Shown here: in pieces, positions 35,760 through 48,785 of the stretch
Layout of the letters: every line of letters starts with the position of its first letter
How positions within the stretch are numbered: position 1 is the first letter of the stretch
Source: Ophioderma brevispina
Taxonomy: Eukaryota; Echinodermata; Ophiuroidea; Amphilepidida; Ophiodermatidae
Assembly (NCBI GenBank): GCA_023653785.1
Contig: JAMKCH010012406.1
Span: 1 to 64,000 of the forward strand
Length of the DNA: 64,000 nt
Reading direction: 5' to 3'
Program-made: the position numbers and the translations under genes
Notes under the pieces: generated by a model
What the model saw: only the letters and a program-made list of their open reading frames with translations
Told to the model about the DNA's origin: nothing
Databases searched by the model: none

Positions 35760-35828
35760 ATAATGGATTCATTTGTTTCAAAGATAAACTACCAGATCAT
35801 TGCTTCACAACGGCAATTTTAGAATTGT

Positions 35829-38531
35829 TGTTTATTTAAACGATCATCAATATTGGGCTAGTGTAATGGCAGGTGTTACATCAACACATCTGGTCTGATT
35901 TGATACATGTAATATATTTTAACGGTGGAGTCTTGCTAGAATTTTTAATTTTTGAGTATTGGTTTGTGAGTCTTGCGATGGCTTTTTACAGTATTTGAGT
36001 ATTTGTTTGAACCTCTGAGTAAGATGTAAACTTGGAATTGGCAATGTGCACACTAGAGTTCGCACTTGCCAGCATTCCTGTGAGCCGCAATTTGCTTCAA
36101 CAAAATATAGAATACCACGTATTACCGCCCAACACCTGATCTATAACCACAAACTGGTACATGACTGTCCGTTCGGTAGCACGTAGTTAGCAAGCGTTAA
36201 TATTAAACTTGATCTACAAGACATATACCGGATTATGTATTCATCTGATAATTGATTTTCTTTCATGGAATAGAGCGACAGGAAAATTTGCATTTCGCTA
36301 TGATGGGAATGCAATCTGACATAACTAGCCACGAGTGAAGTCATGTTTATGCAATGTTTTCGTTCAGTAACCTCCTGTGAATGTAAAAGAATCAAACTTA
36401 AAACGGCTCGAAGACAAATCTAATCGCAACAAAAGCCGGATGCAAAAGGCAGACAGTAGAATCGACTGGGACCAAGCCTTGTGAAATCTTTTAATAACTC
36501 ACTGTAATGCTTACAACATGTCTCTAAGAAACTTTAAAAGGATGAAGGCTACTTTACTTAAATAATGAAATTGCTCGGATTATTATCATGTAATCATAGT
36601 TTTGTAATTTATAATGAGGCCGTAATACACTTAGCAAATGTCTATAACTGCAATTTGAATGCTAAATCAGTTTTATCCAGAAACCCATGTCAAACGTGAA
36701 TACACTACAATATCTTTCAGCAACTATTTTTCCCCCCATCTCAGTGACCTGTTGATATCACACGTCTGTAAAGCACTAATACCAACCAATAATAACCCCC
36801 TTCCATTGAATCATACATGTTTAAAAAAGGTTGGCAATGAAATTTTTTCAAACCCACTTCCAAAAAAAAACTCAAGTTTCCAAAGTGTTTTATTGTTAGA
36901 CATATAAAAAGTGTTGGAACGGTAACCTTCCAATTTAGTGTTTCACCATGACTGAGATGTCAACTGGATTCGCCCATTGCCTGGCGATAGACCCTCCTAA
37001 TTCTAAGCTTGGCGGGACGAAGAATGTTACAATTAATTTCCAAAAAATAACCCATCTTAAAAAGAAGCCTTTCAAATTCATGCTTTTGATTAGACAGTGG
37101 ATCCTCAAAAAAGCAATGAGTGCGTTGATATCCTGCTTCTTGCTGGAATATGATTGAATATCAATGCTTTGTTTAAATAGAGGTCGATCGAACACCCGTG
37201 TGAAAGCAACTATAGTCGGCGGGAGCCATAGTTCCGGGCTTACATAGACGATAACGGATAAAGCGTGATGAGAAAACTAATACTGCGTGAAGATCAACTG
37301 ATCTGATTACTTCTACCCCGGCTACTGAAAACAACAGCATTAAATTCCCATTTTACTTTAGAATAGTCAAGACCAATTCTATACGCTTACACCCGTTCAT
37401 CAAACGTATATATTGAAACCCCCGTGGTAGGTTGCAAATGCTTATTTGACTCGACCTAACAAATATTCTTTTTTTTTTTTTTTTTTTTCTGAGCTATTTG
37501 ATTTGGGTTAGAAAATGAAAGCGGTTTGGATTTCCAGGCACTGTGATAATAGAAAAATGCATCAAGTGGGGGTTATGTTTACATCTATCGGTCAAGTGGG
37601 GCTCCTGTCATTTTGAAAAGTAAAAACAGTGAGGAGGTATAGAGGGGATGAAGCAAAGAAAGGCAGTCGAGCCAAAAGTAATCTACCCGGTAGTAGTTCT
37701 GCTAAAACCTTGTTCGATTGATACGACTACATTTATTGTATACCTTTTTATTACCCTAAAACATGAGTATTGTCCTGAATTCCCATATTAAGTTTGTATT
37801 TTTAAGTATGTTTGAAGTCTTCCTAGAGCAATGCATTGAAACCAGCACGTTGATTAGGTCAAATATCGGATTAAAACGTGCAAAATAGACGCAGTTATAT
37901 TTTGAAAAGAAAATGTACAACAGGGAATTGGATATTTGGAGATATCCATTACTAAACGTATAAAAAAATATACAATGTAATGGACAAATAAAATATAGCG
38001 TCACTGTCAAGATTTTAGAGCGGAATAATTGGGCAGCGGTATCATCAAGCAAAATTTGTATTGGGATTTGTCAAGGACAGGAACAACAAGTATTGACAAA
38101 CAGGTCTCGTTGCAACTGAAACTCACGACGCTCATTCTCTGTAACAAAATAGTCATACAAATCCCATTACGCTTATCGGACTATATCAACTTCAGTTCAA
38201 ACGTGACTTAATAACATTTTACACGTCCCAAGATTCTCACGTCTATATTGTATTTTGACTTGGCTTACGAAATCCGAGCTTATGTCTGATACGTTGAATG
38301 CAACCAAAGACCCTTCATTAAAGAAGCAGCAGCTCTTGTTATTTTGGGTAACGTGATTCGAGAAAGATCCAGCAACGCACGCAACACGTCGGGTCATATT
38401 ACTTACTACCCAGGTCAGTTACTTCCGTCACTCGGATGATCTTAAGCTTAGGCAAAAATGTTTGATAACGCATGAGGCAAAAGAGAGCAAACCGGAGACA
38501 GGAACCACGTCTTGGCAACACCTTTTTCTTC
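35829..38531. repeat. dispersed repeat C (paralogue of D)
   Basis: Collinear with 43,816-46,597 on the same strand. Shared landmarks are GTTTATTTAAACGA, AAACTTGGAATTGGCAATG, CCCAACACCTG, GCAATGTTTTCGTTCAGTAA, GGATTTCCA and CAAATCCCATTACGCTTATC. Both copies hold the same short minus-strand text (VTERKHCINMTSLVASYVRL, near 36,350 here and 44,990 in D), reflecting copying rather than demonstrated coding. Unlike D it is not flanked by the E/F direct repeat and it carries an extra about 500 bp at 36,900-37,398. Confidence 0.85.
36900..37398. other. segment present in C but absent from D
   Basis: Sequence on both sides aligns with 45,490-45,510 in D, so this about 500-bp stretch is an insertion in C or a deletion in D. 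I see no TIRs, no target duplication and no recognised protein in it. Confidence 0.6.
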
Positions 38532-39290
38532 CGCTACTCTAGTTAGCTCATGGTGGTTTTGGATGCAATATATGTCCAGAGCTAAACTCTTCAGGAATCC
38601 CATCTGGCAGTTACGTCCATTTTCCGTATTCCACTGTGCGACAGTGCATTCAATAGGCCTATGACCTTCCATGCGTCTCTGTCTAATGCAATAGGAGCAT
38701 GAGAAAACTCCGTCGCCAGTTGCGAGAAAAGTGCTCAAGGGATTTTTCTTCTTGGTAGAAGGCTCTAATTGTAGAATATATTGGTTCATCAATAACATAT
38801 GTGAATTTAATTATGATGAACCTTCAGAAAAATCCGAAAATGGGGTTAATTTATAAGGATTGGGTATTTTGGTAGAGTAGAATGCTAACCTATTGCAAAT
38901 CAGCCAGTGTTGCTGTTCTATTCAAGAGGGTGCCATGAACAAACGGTTAGACCTATACTCCTCGTACAGCTGACAACCAAGATAATCTATTCCTTCTACA
39001 TGATGATTTAATTTGGTTGACATACGGGGCTGAAAAAGATCCGAAACGACCATTTCTAACAAGATTTCCAACATGTGTAAAAACAAGCCTACTCGCCAAT
39101 GTTCATTGCCCACAGTGGTGGGATAATTTGCTCATCCATACTGTAAATTGATCAAGTGATGGGATGGTGCCCTGGAAGTGGGAATCATTGACATACGATC
39201 AAACTTATGAAATGTTCATGTCCACAATGATTTTGGTTTGGGTGGGCAAAAGGTCGATGCCCGTTTACAGTGGACACAAACTGCACTATG
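38532..39290. other. no gene seen
   Basis: Unique-looking sequence between repeat C and the 3.9-kb TIR element. Open frames are short and unrecognised. Confidence 0.5.
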
Positions 39291-42200
39291 CACTAATTGA
39301 AGGTCAGGAACAATATTTTTGTTGGTAACATAATTCCCACTGACGCCGAAAATGCTGAATGGCCACGACCCCCTTTTTGGGGGGGGTCACGCCCCTTTGA
39401 GGCGAAGTACTAACTGACTGTATCTACAATACCGTGGACCTAGAAGGTTGAGAGACCACTCAAATGTGCGGAATGGCCACTTTAGGGGGTCATTAATAAT
39501 TATGTATATACAAAATTCAAAATTTTTAAAAAAAAAAAAAAAAAACTGATTTCACCATATTGCGCAAACTATACAATTTATAAATAAAACTTCATATAGT
39601 GCTGCAACATCAACCACTTTAGGAGAGTGGTACCGGAGCCGGAATAATAACATTTGTCATCATAGCTAAAATTTGACCGTAGGGTAATGTGGGGATCTGA
39701 ACGGGTGATGACAAATTAAAAGTGGTGGAAATTTGTATACGACGCATTTTTCCATAATGGAAGCCATCTTAAACCCCAAAACCCCTTAAGAGGACAATTT
39801 TTGGTTAAAAAATGTTTTTTTCTCTGGGTCACGGAGTTCAATAAACTATTCCCAAAAACTATAAAATGTTGCAAGTGCCCTATTTTTTCCCAAGATGGCT
39901 GACAATTTTTATTGATACAAACCTGCATTCTTATTATGTAGCCTAGTAAGATGATTGTGGTGTCAAATTAAAGATTTTCAGGGTCAGGAGTTTTCAATAA
40001 CCTATTTACAAAACTGTCAATGATATAAAATAATGGAGTGTTCTACTCCTATTTGCAAGATGGTCAAGATATAAAAAGGCAAACTCCTTTATACCTCATG
40101 CTATGCAGCACCTATGATGACGATTTTTGGTGACCAAAGTGGATGTTTTTTTTTAGACAATGGATTTTCACACGCAATCTTTCTCAACCTGTCAGATGAT
40201 TGCGTGAATCATGTAATTCATGGACTAAACCAATGTGACACCCAAAATGCGACACCTTGACTACTCTACATGTATTCACCCAAACATATTCTGGAATTGC
40301 ATGGTAATTTTTTGATATTTTAGTCCGCTATTACTTTAATAGAAACATTGTCTTGTTTGTTTCAGATTGTCAAGAGTAAAATGGCCACGGCATTTCGAAC
40401 AATTAAATGGTCCTGTCAGGTGCACACCTATTGGGTAGTCAATGTTTTTGGGTTTTTCATTCATAGGATTCTAAGCCAGATAGAAAGTTCTAAGAGGAGT
40501 TACTGATAATTCTGTGTTGATATTAATTCTCAAGCATCTGGGTTAATAGATTTTATCACTTTTCCACATTAGCCTGACATTGCAGTAAGTTCACACTCTT
40601 GGGTACGTGTAATTAAAATATTGGGCTTCTTGGAAAAGTGACAGTGCAAATAAACATCACTTTATATTCATCTTACAGTTTTGAGAATGTTTTATTGAAC
40701 TCCTTGACCCAGGAAACCCTCACTTTGACAACCAAAATCATCTCATTAGGTTATATAATAAGATTATACGGTTTTCTTTTTGACGAGATGTCGGCCATCG
40801 TGAAAAAATAGCCCGTGTATAAATTTCAATGACTCATACATCTGGCATTGTATATTGAACCTCTTGACCCAGACCCTACATTCCGGTACTAAGTCACCAT
40901 AGTAGTGCTATTACCTTTACATGGCGGCCATTTTCGAAAATGTTGGTTTATGCAATTGCCATCAACTTTATTTTTGTCATCACGTATTTTCATGAACTAC
41001 ACCACCCAATGATCAATTTTAGCTCTGAAGCAAATGTTATTATTCCTGCCCTGGATTGGTAGAAATCTAAGGCCTCTTTTCACCTGACTGCAGCCCTATA
41101 AGGTTTTCAGGCAAAACAGGTCAAGGGAATTCCACCATCCAAACACCTTTGATTTTGCTCTCACTCTCCTCAAGATAATTTTTGGGGTAGCTAAGGGTAA
41201 GGTCCAAAAGAAAATCCATATTCCTTTCCGTTTCTCAAATGGCAGCCGTCAGACTTTGTGACTTTGAGCAAATTGGTAATATTCGGTGAAACCGTGCTTT
41301 TTTGTAAGTGCTGTTATAACGTGTATTTGCTCCACAGCTCAATCAGTTATGACATTTGTATTGGACAGAGCTATATTGACCTTTGGATTTCACTGGGATT
41401 AATCAGTATTTTAATGTTACTACTACTGCCTTTGTTTTTTCTGTGGGGGGGGGGTCAAAATGGCCTATCGTAAAGTTAAAAGATATTGTTTTTTCATTTA
41501 CGCGACAAGTTACTGTAAAGTTAAAGTCCCTTCACCAGAAAGTTAAATGTGCTGAAGGGTCTTTAAATGATCTAAAAGCACTAACTCAACGCTTGTGACC
41601 ATGAAAACAGGCAAAAAGCAGATCCCCCCCCCTTATGCATGAAAAAGTCACTAAAATAACATGAACTTAGACGGCACGCCGCTTGGTGGGAAAAGCGCCT
41701 CACACCCCGTATGGTTTTTGTTTCATTTTTGGGTCAAGGGTAAAAGCTTGATGAAGGAATCTTTAAAATAATCTAAATGCACTAACTCCTGCCGGTGTGG
41801 CAGTAGAATATGTCCGCCGGTCCACAGTCCCGGGAACAATGGTGAACAATATTGGGCAATCGATTCAGTTTGACTCTTCACCAGAATTAGTTTCACGCTT
41901 TATTCCGTTGTCTCTATGGAACCCGATTGATACCTGCCGGACTATGATTACGTTCACACCGTTCCAGGCTATAAATTTCATGACCCCTAAGAGTTGGGCC
42001 CCCCCTTTTGTGGCTCAATACAAGGTTTTCCCGCTAAAATTACCCATTTTTAAAGTCCGCACTACCATTGGGCGTATCCATGGGGAGGGACACCAAACCC
42101 CCCCCCCCCCCCCACACACCCACAGTCATCGAGAAGGGGAGCCAAAATGGGCAGGAAAAAAGAAGAGGAAAAAGAGAAAGAAAAAAAGAGGGAAGAAAGA

Positions 42201-43194
42201 GAATGTGAAAGAAGAGGAAAAGAGGGAATAGGTAAGAAGAGAATGGGCAAAAGATAGGGGGGAAGAATATAAAAGGAAGACGAAAAGAAGGAAAACGGGG
42301 ACAAATTTGTGCTCTGAAACACGAACTTTTCAGCTTCTAAAAATGGCAAAACCCGACCTTAAAGGAGCTCCGTCCCTAGAACACCACCCCTCGTACCTAA
42401 TCATCCCTCATGCCAAGTACAAGAAATCCTGGGTAAAATCTCTTGATTTTTTTTTTTTTACCCCTCCCATGAAAACGAAAGGAGTAACATTAAAATGCTG
42501 AGTATATCCCTTGAGATTCAATGGCAAAGTTTATGTGCAATACAAAACGCCATCACTGCTATAACTTATTGATTTTGGAGGCAAATAGACTGTTTATAAA
42601 CGGCACTGTAAAAAATGCACGGGTTGTCACCTATATATTTATCTATATATATATATTATATATATATATATATATATCTATATATATATAATATCTATAT
42701 ATTCTATATATCTATCTAGTATCTATATCGTATATTACCCCAATTTTGATCACAGGTAACAAAATTTTTACGGGCTGCCGGTTTGAGACGGAAGGAATAT
42801 AAATTCTATTTGTGTCCTACCCTTAGTTACCCTAACAATTATCCCTGAGGCAAATCCAAGGTCTATGGTGAACTTCCCCTTCCTGTTTTGGCATGAAATA
42901 ACCTTATAATTCAGCAAATTGTAAAGTCATGATCTGGTGAAATCATTTTTTGACATTATCTTAAAAACTTTTGGATATAAAAATATATTATCTGACTCCC
43001 CCATAATGTGGCCATTCCGCACATTTTTGAGTGGTCTCTCAACCTTCTAGGTGCAACTGTTCTGTAGATACAGTCAGTAAGTAGTCGCGTCAAAAGGGGC
43101 GTGACCCCCAAAAAAGGGGCGTTGGCCCATTTTCAGTCATTTTTCGCTCAGTGAGAATTATGTTCCAACAATATTGTTCCAGAACTTAATTAGT
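39291..43194. mobile_element. 3.9-kb non-autonomous TIR element
   Basis: Terminal inverted repeats of about 200 bp: 39,291-39,493 pairs with 42,990-43,194. Outer ends are CACTAATT/AATTAGTG, then GGAACAATATT/AATATTGTTCC. Inner pairs include GAGAGACCACTCAAA and GTGCGGAATGGCCAC. A G/C-rich palindrome (ACCCCC...GGGGGT) lies inside each arm. The body carries several degenerate units with the core TGGGTCAAGGAGTTCAATAA in both orientations (about 39,830 and 39,985 forward; 40,705 and 40,860 reverse). No transposase is recognisable and no target duplication is clear, so the superfamily is open. Confidence 0.8.
42631..42735. repeat. TA-rich microsatellite
   Basis: Interrupted TATA and TATC runs inside the 3.9-kb TIR element. 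Confidence 0.9.
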
Positions 43195-43257
43195 GATTCC
43201 TAAGAGTTTTACGCTCTGGACATTAAATGCATACAAACCACCATGACTACTAGAGTA

Positions 43258-43815
43258 GCAACCGATGCGTTGCCTGCAACGGTCACTTAAGCAAGATTGA
43301 GAGAAATATCGTTTACTTTGTTCCTCATTAAATATTGTCTCCAACCTTGGATTATGACTTTGACATCGAATCGGCGCATAAAATGTGCAACAAGGACCTC
43401 GAGAGCGTTTAAAAAAAATCAATCAGTTTGGTTCTGAGACCAAAACATAACAAAACGCGTCTAACCTTTTAACATCACTAAATGTCCATTTAATAACTGA
43501 CACTTGTCTCAGAAGCAACGCTATAATAAACCGTTTATATTAAAAACTGACAGTCGATATATCGTGCCATCCAAGTGATATACATGATCTGATCCATTGA
43601 TGGTCACTCACCAGACTGGCAAAACTCATGCCAGTAAGTTTGGTCCATTCTGAAAGAAATCGTTAACGGATGTAGCCAGACAAGATTAACTTCTTCTGTT
43701 TCTTCTCGCTGACGAACAATCATCACAGTATAAAATCGTAATCTTGTGATATGAATTACTTTTTGCAATATGTCTGGAAAGGTACGGTGCCAAAATGCAA
43801 CCAAACGATTCATGG
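43258..43815. repeat. direct repeat E (left flank of D)
   Basis: Same strand and about 3,340 bp upstream of repeat F (46,598-47,127). Shared pieces are ACCGATGCG, AAAATGTGCAACAAG, AATCAATCAGTTTGGTT, AGACTGGCAAAACT and GTATAAAATCG. The E/F pair brackets D like LTRs or like a partial tandem duplication. Confidence 0.85.
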
Positions 43816-46597
43816 GATGGTTTTATTTAAACGAGCATCAATATTGGAGCTATTGTAAATATATACTAAGTGTTACATCAACCATTCTGTCCCTGATTTA
43901 TGGAGGGAATATTTAAGGTGGAGTCTGCAGCTTTTTTTGAGTATTGGTTTGTGGAGTCTTGCAATGCTTTTTGTTTGAGTATGGGTTTGAATGTTTCAGA
44001 AACTCTGAGTGAGATGTAAACTTGGAATTGGCAATGCATAGTGCAGTTATGTCCACAGCAAAAAGGCCACGACCTTTTGATCACTCAACCAGATCATTAT
44101 GACATCAGTCTATTCACAACTTTGACCTTAAGTAAATTGCTTTCCACAACTTAGGCCAATGATAAATAATGTGCTATGGATGACTGATTACCCACTCACT
44201 GAGTACATGCACACTGTACTTTTTGGGCTGTGTTGGGCCTATAGGAAGGGTTTTTTTGAGAAGGCAGGTCGCATTTTTCTAAGTGACCCCTGTCAATCAA
44301 ATTTGGACACCAATTAGAATATAACTGTATCTGTGTCTATAGCTGGTACGAACACGCTGTGATGAATGGTTTTTGATATACAGTGCCTTGAACAACCCAC
44401 TCTCTGCATCTGCACACACAAGTGAGTTTTGCCATAGTAATAACATGGCAAACTTAGGATAAGTCTTGCTTTATTACTTCTCAAAAACATGCCCTGGTTG
44501 CACACTTTTATAGCTCCTTTTGGATTGAATTTCACATATGTTTTAACTTATAATATTTTCTACAATATATGCTGGTACGAGCAAATTTGATCAAATACTT
44601 TTCCGGTAGCAAAGTAAAATAGCGTATGCCCTATTTGTTAAACTGTATGGCTCATGCAAGGGTCATGGGCCAATTGTGCAAGATGGTGCAACAAGAAGTT
44701 CGCCACTTGCCAGATTCTGTGAGCCTCAATTTGCTACAACAAATATAGACCTACCAATCGTATTCCGCCCAACACCTGCATCTATAACCACAAACTGGAT
44801 ACATGAATGTTCGTCGGTACGCACGTATGCAGCGTATTAAACTTGATCTACAAGGCATTATACCGGATCATGCATTCATCTGATAATTGATTTTCTTTCA
44901 TGTAACAGAGCGACAGGGGAATTTGCATTTCGCTATGATGCGAATGCAATCTGACATAACTAGCAACAAGTGAAGTCATGTTTATGCAATGTTTTCGTTC
45001 AGTAACCCTCTGTGAATGTAAAAAAATCAAAATGGCTCGAAGGTAAATCTATCGCAACAAAAGCCGGATGCAAAAGGCAAACAGCAGAATCGACCGGGAC
45101 CAAAGCATTGTGAAATCCTTTAATAACTGACTGTACTGCTTAACAACATGTATGCTAAGAACATTTAAAAGGACGAAGCCTACTTTACGTTAATTAATGA
45201 AAGCCTCAGATTATTATTTTGTAATCATAGGTTGTATTTATAATGAGGCCTTAAATACACTTAGTAAACGTCTATAACTGCATTGAATCAGTTTTATCCA
45301 GAAACCTTTGTCAAACGTGAATACAGCTACAATACGTTTCAGCAACTCCTCTGCCCGTTTCAGTGACCTTTGATATCACAAGTCTGTAAAGTACCAATAC
45401 CAACCAATAACAACCCTGCAGCGAACATACATGTTAAAAAAGGTGTCAATGGAATTTTCAAAACCCCTTCAAAAAAACTCCGGTTTCCCAAAGTTTTTAA
45501 AAACAAACGTATCTATTGAAACTCCCGCTTGCAAAGAGCGTATTTGACTCAACCTACAAACTAATATGAGCTATTGTGGTTTTGGTTAGGAAATGAAACG
45601 GTTTGGATTTCCATGCAATGTGATAATAGATAAACGCATCAAGTGGGGTTATGTTTACATCTATCGGTGAAGTGGCTCCTGTCATTTTGAAAAGTAAAAA
45701 CAGTCAGGAGGTATAGAGGATGACGCAAAAGACAGGCAGTCGAGCAAAAGTATATCTTACCCTGGTTCTGCTAAAACTGTTTTTCGATTATACGACTATC
45801 ATCTATTTTTATACCTTTTTATACCCTAAAACACTGAGTTTGTCCTAATTCCCCTATTAAGTTTTCTTTTTAAAGCAGGTTTACGTCTTCCTACAAGAGC
45901 AATGCATTGAAACTCCCCCACGGTGCATTAGGTCAAATTATCTTTATCTAAACTTTCAAAATAACGGCAGTTATATTGGAAAAGAAAATGTCACAGGGAA
46001 TTGTATTTGGGAGATACCAGTACTAAACGTATTAAAAATTATACACTGTAATGGACAATAAAATATAGCGTCACGGTCCAAGGGATTTTGAGCGTATAAT
46101 TGGGCAGCGGTTATCATCAAGCAAAATTTGTATTGGGATTTGTCAAGTGCCAGAAACCATATTGACACCGGTCTGTTGCAACTGACACTCACGAAGTCTC
46201 ATTTCTCTGTACAAAATATTCTCCAAATCCCATTACGCTTATCGACTATATGAACTCCATTCAAACGTGACTTAATAACATGTTACACGTCCCATGATTC
46301 TCACGTCTATATGTATTTGTGACTTTGTCTTAGAACAATACGAGCTAATATGTCTGTATACGTTTGGTTGCAACCAGAATACCCTCATTAAATGAAGCCA
46401 GAGCTTTTGTATTTTGGGTACCATGATTACATTAAAGAGAACCGCAACGCAACGGTCCAGGTCATATTAACGTACTACCATCAGGTTAGTTACCTTCCGT
46501 CAATTCGGAATGATCTAAGAGCCTTGATAAAAATTTGATAAAAGCCAGGAGGCAAGAGCAACTCGGAGACAGGAACCAAGTCTGGGCACCCTTTTCA
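43816..46597. repeat. repeat D, core between E and F (paralogue of C)
   Basis: Collinear with C at 35,829-38,531, with an extra segment at 44,055-44,690 and lacking the C-specific 36,900-37,398 segment. I see no reverse transcriptase, gag or transposase motif, so it is a non-coding core. Confidence 0.85.
44055..44690. other. segment present in D but absent from C
   Basis: About 640 bp lying between the positions matching 36,040 and 36,058 of C. No terminal repeats or target duplication are obvious. A frame at 44,314-44,535 (-) contains DTDTV but has none of the other polymerase motifs. Confidence 0.55.
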
Positions 46598-47127
46598 GCG
46601 ACCGATGCGGTGCCTGACAACGATCTACTTACAAAGTTGAGAGAAATTCGGTTACTTTGCTCCGTCATTAATAATTGTCTATAACATTGTTAGTGACTTG
46701 ACATCGCGGTCGTAAAATGTGCAACAAGACATGCGCGTTTAAAAATCAATCAGTTTGGTTTCAGAGACCGGAAATGAATAAAAAAGCGTCTACCTTTACT
46801 TAAATGTCCATAACATGTCCAATTTAATAACTGGCACTTGTCCCTTGAAGCAACGCTCTAATTTATTTAAAATGCAAATCGATATAATCGTTCCATCCAA
46901 GTGAGATCTGATCTGATTCTTGATGTCACGCACAAGACTGGCAAAACTAATGCAAGTAAGTAGGTCATTCTGATAGAGAAGCGTTAACTGATTAGCCGAC
47001 AAGTTAACTTCTTCTGTTTCTCGCTGACGATCAATAATAAAAGTATAAAATCGCAGTCTTGTGATGGAAGGTACTTTTGCAATTGTTCTGGAAAGGTAAC
47101 GGTGCAAAAATGCAACATCAAATGATG
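46598..47127. repeat. direct repeat F (right flank of D)
   Basis: Second copy of E, with many small indels between the copies. It starts exactly where D ends, which makes the period about 3.34 kb. Confidence 0.85.
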
Positions 47128-47662
47128 AGATAATGACGGCTAGAGACATTTCGCGACAAATTGTGCATCAATTTATTGCATTTGATTGTAAATCTGATAT
47201 TTGGATCATAGTTAGGGCACTCCCAAGATAGATAAGATATATGGATCTAGGGGCACTTCTCATGTTTCACCTTGAGGATGCCATAAGCTCATATTTGAAA
47301 TGGCCACCAATTTCAAAACATGTGCACTGTTGCAAAATTACTGGCAAAATCATGACACTGTAAAATGTTGAGTTCAATTCAAGTTATTAAATCTAAGGAC
47401 TTTTTAACCAATATAGTTCGTTTAGCCAAAATCATATCAGAATTGTTTGCTGTTGGATCATGATTTTTGTTGTAGCTACTTCTTTTGAAGATGTATTTTG
47501 CACCAAAGAGTTATCAATTCTCTCGCATTTTGGCATTTCTTCATGGCATAATTCACAAGGGTTTGCGAGTGATTGTGTTCACAGTGTTGACCACCTCGTG
47601 ACATGGGCAGCATGACCTCTGAATGGCATGGTGTAGAAACTCGAAGGAACAACCGCATTCAT
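47128..47662. other. no gene seen
   Basis: AT-rich sequence without a supported feature. Confidence 0.5.
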
Positions 47663-47765
47663 GGTGGCGCGGTGATAAGACACCCCCCCGGCCCCCCCCC
47701 CCCCGAAAAAAAAAGAAAAAAAATCTACACGGGAGGTTGTGGTTCTAGTCCCATCCATATAAAGT
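47663..47765 (+). mobile_element. tRNA-derived SINE head (putative)
   Basis: TGGCGCGGTGATAAGACAC (about 47,664-47,682) resembles a pol III box A in a tRNA 5' half. GGTTCTAGTCC (about 47,740-47,750) differs from box B consensus at one site. Poly-C and poly-A runs between them replace the anticodon arm and make the spacing odd. A decayed SINE is more likely than a functional tRNA. Confidence 0.4.
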
Positions 47766-47828
47766 TAATCCCAGATTAATATTAACTACGTCCGCCGTGT
47801 CATCAATTTCTAATATTATATATACACC

Positions 47829-48388
47829 GGCACAAAAAGTATCTCGGCATGAATTTTTTGCGCTCATATTTTGCCAAGGTCAGACCATTTGAAAGTTTTC
47901 GAAATATACTTTTGTTGCCTAGGTCTGCTCTTTCATTTTAAACCACCTCGCTTGTAATAATCGTGAAAAATGGCTGAGATAGAGCGCCCGAAAGACGTAA
48001 ACTCCCCAAACCAAAAGTTGCAGTTTTTGGTTTTTTCCAATGGTCACTGTGGGTACAACGCAATAACACGTGTGTATTGATGTCTACATAACGAGTTTTC
48101 CACTGAATGGCGAGAAAGCCTACTTGCAATATTGATTGGGTACATGTGTTTCCGTGTCCCAGTACACTGCAATTCCCATTGAAAAATCCAAAAACTGCAA
48201 CTTTTGGTTTTTGGGGTTTGCGTCTTTATTTCGTTTCTATCTCAGCCACTTTCGCACGCTTTTTTACAAGTGAGGTGTTAAATGAAGAGCAAGACCTAGG
48301 CACAAATATTAAATTTTCGAAAACCTTTCAAATGTCTGACTTTGGCACAAGCTGATCGAAAAACATGCCGAATATATCTTTTTGTGCC
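47829..48388. mobile_element. 560-bp foldback element
   Basis: GGCACAAAAAGTATCTCGGC at 47,829 is inverted at GCCGAATATATCTTTTTGTGCC ending at 48,388. Arms of about 250 bp continue with GGTCAGAC/GTCTGAC, CCTAGGTCTGCTC/GAGCAAGACCTAGG and CCAAAAGTTGCAGTTTTTGG/CCAAAAACTGCAACTTTTGG. The spacer of about 60 bp has no gene. Transcripts would form a long hairpin. TA-rich sequence flanks both ends, so the exact target duplication is uncertain. Confidence 0.85.
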
Positions 48389-48430
48389 AGTTTATATAGA
48401 TTTGTCTCCTTTGGTTCGTTATTATGCTAC

Positions 48431-48460
48431 TATATATATATATATAATATATATATATAT

Positions 48461-48497
<37 letters not shown>

Positions 48498-48724
48498 ACC
48501 CCAAAGTACAATCAACAAGGTCATAATGACGAATATCCTCTTCCCAATAACCAATAACCTGATCTCCAAATACCAATGCAATCCTGGCAACGTCGTGGTT
48601 TAGCGGAATCTTGTTGCCTCATATTTACTGGTTAATAATAGTACGATAATACTTACAATTATATTTATAATAATAATATTTCTCTCCTCATCTCTCTCTC
48701 TCTCCTCTCTCTATCTATATATAA

Positions 48725-48772
<48 letters not shown>

Positions 48773-48785
48773 TTATATATATATC
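48431..48785. repeat. TA and CT/TA microsatellites
   Basis: A TA run at about 48,431-48,494, then at about 48,685-48,785 a CT run passing into a long TA run. Between them is a short unique stretch. The second run ends TATATATCGTCGC, which resembles the terminus of the MITE family at 9,217 but lacks the rest of it. Confidence 0.85.

Noticed and set aside
36948..37157. 69-codon ORF in the C-specific segment
   Set aside because: No recognised domain; open frame of this size is expected by chance.
42062..42349. Ser/Phe-rich minus-strand ORF and Lys-rich plus-strand shadow
   Set aside because: Created by a GAAAAG-rich low-complexity tract inside the 3.9-kb TIR element.
44314..44535. DTDTV motif read as polymerase motif C
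   Set aside because: No neighbouring palm motifs, and the segment lies in a non-coding repeat far from the Polinton.
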